Shown here: one piece after another, positions 15,209-19,085 of the stretch
Position numbering within the stretch: the first letter of the stretch is position 1
How the letters are laid out: each line of letters begins with the position of its first letter
NCBI GenBank assembly: GCA_038133505.1
Contig: JAYPTI010000050.1
Span: 1-19,085 of the forward strand
Length of the DNA: 19,085 nt
From: JAYQUR01 sp038133505
GTDB taxonomy: Bacteria; Pseudomonadota; Alphaproteobacteria; MPNO01; UBA830
Direction of reading: 5' to 3'
Made by a program: the position numbers and the translations under genes
The notes under the pieces: generated by a model
Seen by the model: only the letters and a program-made list of their open reading frames with translations
The model's database searches: none
What the model was told of the DNA's origin: nothing

Positions 15209-15436
15209 TTACTTCTTGGCGGCGCACGGATTCTTCGCGGCGCACGGGTTCTTGGCGGCGCAGGGATTCTTCGCCGCGCAGGGGTTCTTGGCTGCGCACG
15301 GGTTCTTCGCCGCGCACGGACCGCAGGCAGCGATCTGGACGGGGGCGTCGGACATGCCGGCGGCAGCGGCGGGAAGCGCAACGGCGCCCGCGGCAAGAGC
15401 GGCAACGCTGAGAACGGTAACGGTTTTCTTGATCAT
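15209..15436 (-). CDS. Secreted cysteine-repeat peptide (six x-P-C-A-A-K hexapeptides)
   Basis: The product is 75 residues. A Lys-led hydrophobic signal peptide (MIKKTVTVLSV, then an Ala-rich stretch ending LPAAAA near 25) should export it. A short linker with ACGPC follows, then tandem hexapeptides: one GPCAAK and five NPCAAK copies, ending in Lys75. Cys are at 38, 41, 47, 53, 59, 65 and 71, six residues apart within the array. The ATG at 15436 has a good GGGAGA site, and a strong terminator follows, so it is an independently ended transcription unit. Evenly spaced Cys with Lys suggests metal or thiol chemistry in the envelope, possibly like Cys-rich bufferin-type or other modified metallopeptides. 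No modifying MNIO (DUF692) gene is adjacent, so this is inference. The function is unknown. Confidence 0.85.
   Translation of the reverse strand: MIKKTVTVLSVAALAAGAVALPAAAAGMSDAPVQIAACGPCAAKNPCAAKNPCAAKNPCAAKNPCAAKNPCAAKK
15213..15320. repeat. 18-bp tandem repeat, six copies, with a 36-bp higher-order period
   Basis: Six contiguous 18-bp units encode the hexapeptide array of the secreted Cys peptide. Units 1, 3 and 5 begin TTCTTGGC on the plus strand and units 2, 4 and 6 begin TTCTTCGC. The array therefore probably grew by duplication of a two-unit (36-bp) block. All differences between copies keep the hexapeptide. Confidence 0.93.
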
Positions 15437-15458
15437 CGATATTCTCCCGGATGACTTT

Positions 15459-15490
15459 GCGGAAACCTCGGACCGCGGAGACATTTCCGC
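15459..15490. promoter_or_regulatory. Inverted repeat upstream of the Cys-repeat gene
   Basis: Arms GCGGAAA (15459-15465) and TTTCCGC (15484-15490) are separated by 18 bp, starting 22 bp upstream of the ATG. They could form an operator or a leader hairpin. Seven-base arms alone are modest evidence. No clear -35/-10 pair was found in this 150-bp spacer. Confidence 0.35.
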
Positions 15491-15587
15491 CGTCCACTGA
15501 ATTAGATGGGGATTCCTGGGGGACGGAAACGCACAGTCCGATCACCATCTCTCAACTCGCCGTGAGGAATGCGGAGCGGGGCGGGAA

Positions 15588-17009
15588 TCAGGCGAATTTC
15601 AGGATGAAGCGAACGACCTTCTTCGTGCGTTCGCTGAACAGGGCGGTCGTGAAGAAGCTGCCGGCGGCCCGCTTGTTCGCCTCGCCCAGCGTCGGATAGG
15701 GCAGGATCAGCCCGGCGATCTCCTTTACCTTCATCTTCTTCTGGATAGGCAGGATCCAGCTCTGGATCAGCTCGCCGGCGTGCGCGCCGACGATCGTCGC
15801 ACCGACCACGACGCCCTTCGGCGTCACGATCACCTTAACGAGCCCGTCGGTGCGGCCTTCGGCCTGCGCGCGGTCGTTCTCGGCGAACGGATGGCGCAGG
15901 ATCCGGATGTCGCCCAGCTTCTCGCGCGCCTGTTTCTCGTTCAGGCCGACATGGGCGAGCTCGGGGTCGGTATAGGTGACCCAGGGAAGCGCCGTGTAGT
16001 CGACCTTGGCCGGCAGTCGGAACAGCGCGTTCCGGATCACGATGCCGGCGTGATAGCCCGCGACGTGCGTGAACTGGAAGCTTCCGGCCGCATCGCCGAT
16101 CGCGAAGACGCGCTTGTTGGAACTGCGCAGCCGGTCGTCCACCTTCACGCCGCGCCGGTCGTACTCGATGCCCGCGCTCTCGAGATCGAGCCCGTCGAGA
16201 TTGGGAATGCGTCCCGCCGCCACGAGCAGGTGCGAGCCTTCGACGCGCCGATCCTCTCCGCCGTCGCGGATGTTGACGGCGATGCCGTCGCCGGCCTTCT
16301 CCACGGAGACGATCTCGATCCCGGCACGGATGTCGACCCCTTCCTTCAGCATGCGGGTGCGAACGACCTCGGCGAGTTCCGGATCGTCGTTGGCGAGCGT
16401 CTGTCCGATATCGAGGATGGTCACGCGGCAGCCGAGCCGCCGGTGCGCCTGCGCGAGCTCGCTGCCGATCGGCCCGCCGCCGATGACGACGAGGTGCTCG
16501 GGCGCAGCGGTGTTGTCGAAGATCGTCTCGTTGGTCAGGTAGTCGACGCCGTCGAGCCCGGGAATGGGCGGCGCGCCGGCATGGGAGCCCGTCGAGATGA
16601 CGAACCACTTCGCGGTGATTTCGGTGTCGCCCGCCATGACCGTCCGCGGGCCGGTAAAGCGTCCGGCTTCCTCGATGACCCGAACCCCGAGCCCTTCGAA
16701 CCGCTCGACGGAGTCATGCGGCGCGATCGCGCCGATCACCCCGTGCACGTGGGCGTGGACGCGGGCGAAGTCGATCGAGGGTTCGGGCGCATCGATCCCG
16801 AACCGCCCCGCCTCGCGCACTGCCTGAGCGGCATGCGCCGCGGCGATCATCGATTTCAACGGGACGCAGCCGTAGTTCAGGCAGTCGCCGCCCATCTTCG
16901 CCCGTTCGAGCAGGACGACGTCGGCACCCATCTGGGACGCGCCGGCTGCGACGGACAGACCGCCGGAACCGCCGCCGATGATGCAGATGTCGGCAGTGAT
17001 CTTTTCCAT
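15588..17009 (-). CDS. Mercuric-reductase-like FAD/NAD(P) disulfide oxidoreductase
   Basis: The product is about 473 residues with the full FAD, NAD(P) and dimerisation domains of the dihydrolipoamide dehydrogenase superfamily. The FAD motif is IIGGGSGG (10-17) and the redox disulfide is C43-L-N-Y-G-C48 followed by VPLKS. The nucleotide motif is VVIGGGPIGSELAQ, and FAIGDAAG contacts FAD. The C-terminal PFAENDRAQAEG is typical of the merA-like group rather than lipoamide dehydrogenase. The N-terminal HMA domain and the C-terminal vicinal Cys pair of true mercuric reductase are missing, so mercury reduction is unlikely. It probably reduces another disulfide, quinone or metal species. ATG at 17009 is chosen, with AAGG upstream; a GTG four codons earlier is possible. 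It is 66 nt after the TVP38 gene, as one operon. Confidence 0.92.
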   Translation of the reverse strand: MEKITADICIIGGGSGGLSVAAGASQMGADVVLLERAKMGGDCLNYGCVPLKSMIAAAHAAQAVREAGRFGIDAPEPSIDFARVHAHVHGVIGAIAPHDSVERFEGLGVRVIEEAGRFTGPRTVMAGDTEITAKWFVISTGSHAGAPPIPGLDGVDYLTNETIFDNTAAPEHLVVIGGGPIGSELAQAHRRLGCRVTILDIGQTLANDDPELAEVVRTRMLKEGVDIRAGIEIVSVEKAGDGIAVNIRDGGEDRRVEGSHLLVAAGRIPNLDGLDLESAGIEYDRRGVKVDDRLRSSNKRVFAIGDAAGSFQFTHVAGYHAGIVIRNALFRLPAKVDYTALPWVTYTDPELAHVGLNEKQAREKLGDIRILRHPFAENDRAQAEGRTDGLVKVIVTPKGVVVGATIVGAHAGELIQSWILPIQKKMKVKEIAGLILPYPTLGEANKRAAGSFFTTALFSERTKKVVRFILKFA

Positions 17010-17075
17010 TGGGGGAAGCACCTTGTCTGTTGGGGCGTTCGTGGTTCGCGTTGTCGGTCCGGTCGCGGATCGCGG

Positions 17076-17831
17076 TCAGGCGGCGGGCGTCCCCCGCCGC
17101 GTCTTGATCCTCTTATAGACGATCGGCACGCAGGCCAGCACCGCCAACCCGACGATCGGCGCGAGGAACCGCGGCTCGAAGATGATCGCGAGGTTCAGAT
17201 CGCCGCCGGCTTCGAGCACCGCACCCGCGCCGTCGCCGACGAGAGAATAGACGAAAGCTCCCGGGATGATCCCGATCAGCGTGCCGATAACATAAGTGCG
17301 GACGCTGACGCCGAGGAAGGCCGGGACGAGATTGACCAGCCAGAACGGAAACAGCGGCACCAGCCGGAGAATGAACATGTAGCTGAGCTCGTTCTCCCGG
17401 AAGCCGGCCTCCATGCGCTTCGCCGCAGAGCCGACCTTCTGCCGGAAGAAATCCTGGAAGGCGTATCGCGCGGCAAGGAACACGGCGAGCGCCCCGATCG
17501 TCGCGCCGATCACGACATAGACCGTCGCCAGATAGGGGCCGAACATCAGCCCCCCGGCGATGGTGATGAACACCGCGCCGGGAATGGAGAACGCCACGGC
17601 GACGGCGTAGATCGCCATGAACGCGACCCCCGTCAGGACCCCGTAATTGTCGACCCAGAGCTTGAGCTGATCCTGGTGGGTCTTGAGCGCGTCGAGCGAG
17701 ATATAGGAATTCAGGTCGAAGGCGAAGAACGCCGCGAGACCTGCCGCGAGAACGGCGATCGGCACGACCCGGCCGGCGGACAAGCCGCCTTTGCGGCGCG
17801 GGGGCGAGGATGGGTTGGAGCTCTCGTTCAT
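17076..17831 (-). CDS. TVP38/TMEM64 (VTT/DedA-like) family membrane protein
   Basis: The product is a 251-residue inner-membrane protein. After a basic cytoplasmic start (SPPRRKGG) come several hydrophobic helices. The family core includes FSIPGAVFITIAGGLMFG, GATIGALAVFLAARY, and RLVPLFPFWLVNLVPAF, matching the SNARE-associated/VTT domain thought to act in lipid or small-molecule transport. Starts at 17927 (behind AGGGGG) and 17831 are both possible. The extra segment has noticeably lower GC at third codon positions than the rest, and a TAATAT at 17931-17926 may be a promoter -10 element, so the shorter form is preferred. It is transcribed into the flavoprotein gene 66 nt on. TVP38 genes beside merA-like flavoproteins recur in bacteria (from memory), but the joint role is not established. 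Confidence 0.9.
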   Translation of the reverse strand: MNESSNPSSPPRRKGGLSAGRVVPIAVLAAGLAAFFAFDLNSYISLDALKTHQDQLKLWVDNYGVLTGVAFMAIYAVAVAFSIPGAVFITIAGGLMFGPYLATVYVVIGATIGALAVFLAARYAFQDFFRQKVGSAAKRMEAGFRENELSYMFILRLVPLFPFWLVNLVPAFLGVSVRTYVIGTLIGIIPGAFVYSLVGDGAGAVLEAGGDLNLAIIFEPRFLAPIVGLAVLACVPIVYKRIKTRRGTPAA

Positions 17832-18076
17832 TGCCGTTTTCTCGCCGTGAACGTCCCCGGAGCCGTCAGACTGGACCGATGTACCGGAGATCGCGGCCGA
17901 GGCGTTTCCTGATGTGCGCATTACCATATTAGCCCCCTGCTGGACCATTGTTATGCGCGGCCGACGCCGTCCGCGCTCCCGATATCTGGAACGACGGAGG
18001 GGCAGACTCTAATCAACACCCGCTCAACAAAGCGTGAAGGCCCAAAAACGGCGGAAAACGGCCTTTATCAGGCGCG

Positions 18077-18106
18077 TTGACTTCGAAGGGACAAATCAAC
18101 TATACA
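18077..18106 (+). promoter_or_regulatory. Sigma-70-type promoter of the rpmH-rnpA-yidD-yidC block
   Basis: TTGACT (18077-18082) and TATACA (18101-18106) are separated by 18 bp, about 40 bp upstream of rpmH. Both boxes are close to consensus, as expected for a highly expressed ribosomal-protein operon. Confidence 0.8.
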
Positions 18107-18146
18107 CCGGGCCTGTTTGAGAAAAGACCGCCAAGCGGAGTCAGCC

Positions 18147-18281
18147 TTGAAACGTACATTCCAGCCCAGCGTACTCGTACGCAAGAGACGGCACGGCTTT
18201 CGCGCGCGCAAGCAAACCGTAGGTGGCCGCCGGGTTCTTTCCCGCCGCCGCGCCAAGGGTCGCAAGCGTCTTTCCGCCTGA
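18147..18281 (+). CDS. rpmH: 50S ribosomal protein L34, TTG start
   Basis: The 44-residue basic protein reads MKRTFQPSVLVRKRRHGFRA, then ends in RRRAKGRKRLSA, a full match to the L34 pattern and length. L34 is a late-assembling component of the large ribosomal subunit. The initiating codon is TTG, preceded at a suitable distance by GGAG (AAGCGGAGTCAGCC). No ATG or GTG lies at the conserved start. It leads the block with rnpA 13 nt downstream and has a good promoter just upstream. Confidence 0.96.
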   Translation: MKRTFQPSVLVRKRRHGFRARKQTVGGRRVLSRRRAKGRKRLSA

Positions 18282-18294
18282 TTGCGAGGGCGCA

Positions 18295-18690
18295 ATGCTC
18301 GAGCGCCTCAAGACCCGCAAACAGTTTCTCCGGGTCGCCGCCCGCCGAACCAAGTGGGCAGCTCCTGGCGTCGTGCTGCAGGTCGCCCCGCAACCGCCGG
18401 AAGACCGCGCCGAACTGGATGCGCCGCGTTACGGCCTGACGGTCAGCCGCCGTGTCGGCAATGCCGTCGTGCGAAATCGCGCACGCCGCCGCCTGCGGGC
18501 TGCGGCCGAAGACGTGCTGGCGCGCCGGGCCGCGCCGGGAAACGATTACGTCCTGATCGGACGACAGGAGACACCGGGCCGCGAGTTCGCCGCCCTGAAG
18601 GAGGATCTGGAAACGGGACTGCGCCGGCTCGGCGCCCTGCTGGAGCCGGACGACCAATCGCAAGACCCGTCTGACAGAAGTCGTCGATGA
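18295..18690 (+). CDS. rnpA: Ribonuclease P protein component
   Basis: The 131-residue basic protein assists the catalytic RNA in tRNA 5' maturation. The family signature is clear in RYGLTVSRRVGNAVVRNRAR, which holds the conserved RNR core, and the N-terminal LKTRKQFLRV is typical of the substrate-binding side. The ATG at 18295 has GAGGGC upstream. An in-frame ATG at 18223 would overlap rpmH and adds unrelated residues. It ends in a four-base ATGA overlap with yidD. The Asp/Ser-rich C-terminal tail (EPDDQSQDPSDRSRR) extends beyond the usual core. Confidence 0.96.
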   Translation: MLERLKTRKQFLRVAARRTKWAAPGVVLQVAPQPPEDRAELDAPRYGLTVSRRVGNAVVRNRARRRLRAAAEDVLARRAAPGNDYVLIGRQETPGREFAALKEDLETGLRRLGALLEPDDQSQDPSDRSRR

Positions 18691-18929
18691 AATTCATCGG
18701 ATCCATACCGAGCGCCCTGATCGTCGGGCTTGCCCGTCTGTACCAGCTGCTGGTCTCTCCGGTTATTCCGCAAACCTGCCGGTTCCATCCGACCTGTTCG
18801 GGATATGCCATCGAGGCAGTCCGGACGCACGGCGCGCTGCGCGGCGGCTGGCTCGCGCTGCGGCGGATTGTCCGGTGCCATCCGTGGAGCGCGGGCGGCT
18901 ACGATCCGGTTCCCGAGGGAGACGCCTAG
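18687..18929 (+). CDS. yidD: Membrane protein insertion efficiency factor YidD
   Basis: This 80-residue small membrane-associated protein promotes YidC-dependent insertion. The hallmarks are present: LYQLLVSPVIPQTCRFHPTCS with both conserved Cys, YAIEAVRTHGALRGGWLALRR in two overlapping parts, and the C-terminal HPWSAGGYDPVP. The start ATG overlaps the rnpA stop, and yidC follows 3 nt after its stop, the standard order of the block. Confidence 0.96.
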   Translation: MKFIGSIPSALIVGLARLYQLLVSPVIPQTCRFHPTCSGYAIEAVRTHGALRGGWLALRRIVRCHPWSAGGYDPVPEGDA

Positions 18930-18932
18930 GCG

Positions 18933-19085
18933 ATGATGGAACAACGCAACCTGATCCTCGCGATCGTCCTGTCGGTTTCCATCCTGCTGGGCTATCAGGT
19001 TCTGGTCGAAGGCCCGCGGATGGAGCAGGAGCGCGCGCTCCGCGAGGCGCAGAAGGCACAGGAAACGACCCAGACAACCCAGGCG
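18933..19085 (+). CDS. yidC: Membrane protein insertase YidC, N-terminal fragment (cut by the window edge)
   Basis: Only the first 51 residues are in the window: MMEQRNLILAIVLSVSILLG, then a Gln/Glu-rich stretch entering the periplasm. The N-terminal E-Q-R-N-L-x-L-A signal-anchor helix and the position after yidD identify it. YidC inserts and folds inner-membrane proteins, with or without Sec. ATG at 18933 is closest to the GAGGGA site, and the next codon (18936) is also ATG. Confidence 0.93.
   Translation, partial: MMEQRNLILAIVLSVSILLGYQVLVEGPRMEQERALREAQKAQETTQTTQA

Noticed and set aside
15213..15320. CRISPR-like array
   Set aside because: Units are contiguous 18-bp coding repeats with no unique spacers and no cas genes.
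15588..17009. True mercuric reductase
   Set aside because: The N-terminal HMA domain and the C-terminal vicinal Cys pair are absent, and no mer genes are nearby.
17832..17948. Longer N-terminus for the TVP38 protein
   Set aside because: Third-position GC is lower than in the rest of the gene and the stretch contains a possible -10 box. It cannot be fully excluded because AGGGGG precedes the ATG at 17927.
18037..18065. Hairpin AAGGCC/GGCCTT with a 17-nt loop
   Set aside because: It has a short stem, a long loop and no proper T-run, and no gene ends here because the flanking genes are divergent.
17949..18146. Replication origin next to rpmH
   Set aside because: No dnaA or dnaN gene and no convincing TTATCCACA-like boxes were seen in the spacer.

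Overview
The window is high-GC DNA with short intergenic gaps and many translationally coupled starts. The rpmH-rnpA-yidD-yidC block and the protein types (D-3-hydroxybutyrate dehydrogenase paired with a patatin, a PaaH-type dehydrogenase, a TVP38-family protein, a histidine kinase with an H-D-L-R-N box) suggest an alphaproteobacterium. The lineage is inferred from gene content only. No rRNA, tRNA, CRISPR, transposase or phage gene was seen, and no gene-free stretch exceeds 300 bases.

Layout. From 1 to 11954 every gene reads leftward. At the left edge is a partial transketolase (tkt) with its own candidate promoter. Upstream of it is a two-gene unit of a patatin-like lipase and D-3-hydroxybutyrate dehydrogenase, which points to polyhydroxybutyrate or ketone-body use. 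Next comes a long leftward cluster, listed here in transcription order: a thiamine-diphosphate (TPP) decarboxylase/synthase-like enzyme, a PaaK-like adenylate-forming protein, a lipoate-ligase-like protein, a palindromic repeat, a small GIY-YIG/DUF123 protein, a PaaG-like enoyl-CoA hydratase/isomerase, a nitronate monooxygenase-like flavoenzyme, a PaaH-like 3-hydroxyacyl-CoA dehydrogenase and a cupin lipoprotein. A divergent MFS transporter of the phenylpropionate-permease type (12103-13269) faces the cluster across a 148-bp spacer that holds a large dyad. Together these look like an uptake and CoA-dependent catabolic unit for an aromatic or aryl-alkanoic acid. The substrate is unknown, and no ring-oxygenase genes are present here.

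From 13270 to 17831 the genes again read leftward: a 64-residue two-helix membrane protein with its terminator, a membrane histidine kinase whose reading frame is broken into two ORFs joined at TGATG, a secreted 75-residue peptide made of six Cys-containing hexapeptides, a mercuric-reductase-like flavoprotein and a TVP38/TMEM64 membrane protein. The last three may form a redox or metal-handling neighbourhood.

From 18077 to the right end the strand switches to the conserved block rpmH (TTG start), rnpA, yidD and the start of yidC, behind a good sigma-70-type promoter. This block makes a ribosomal protein, the RNase P protein and membrane-protein insertion factors.

Most worth a second look: the Cys-repeat peptide, the split kinase, the TPP/PaaK-like/LplA-like trio with altered nucleotide-binding motifs, and the repeat that supplies the start of the DUF123 gene.
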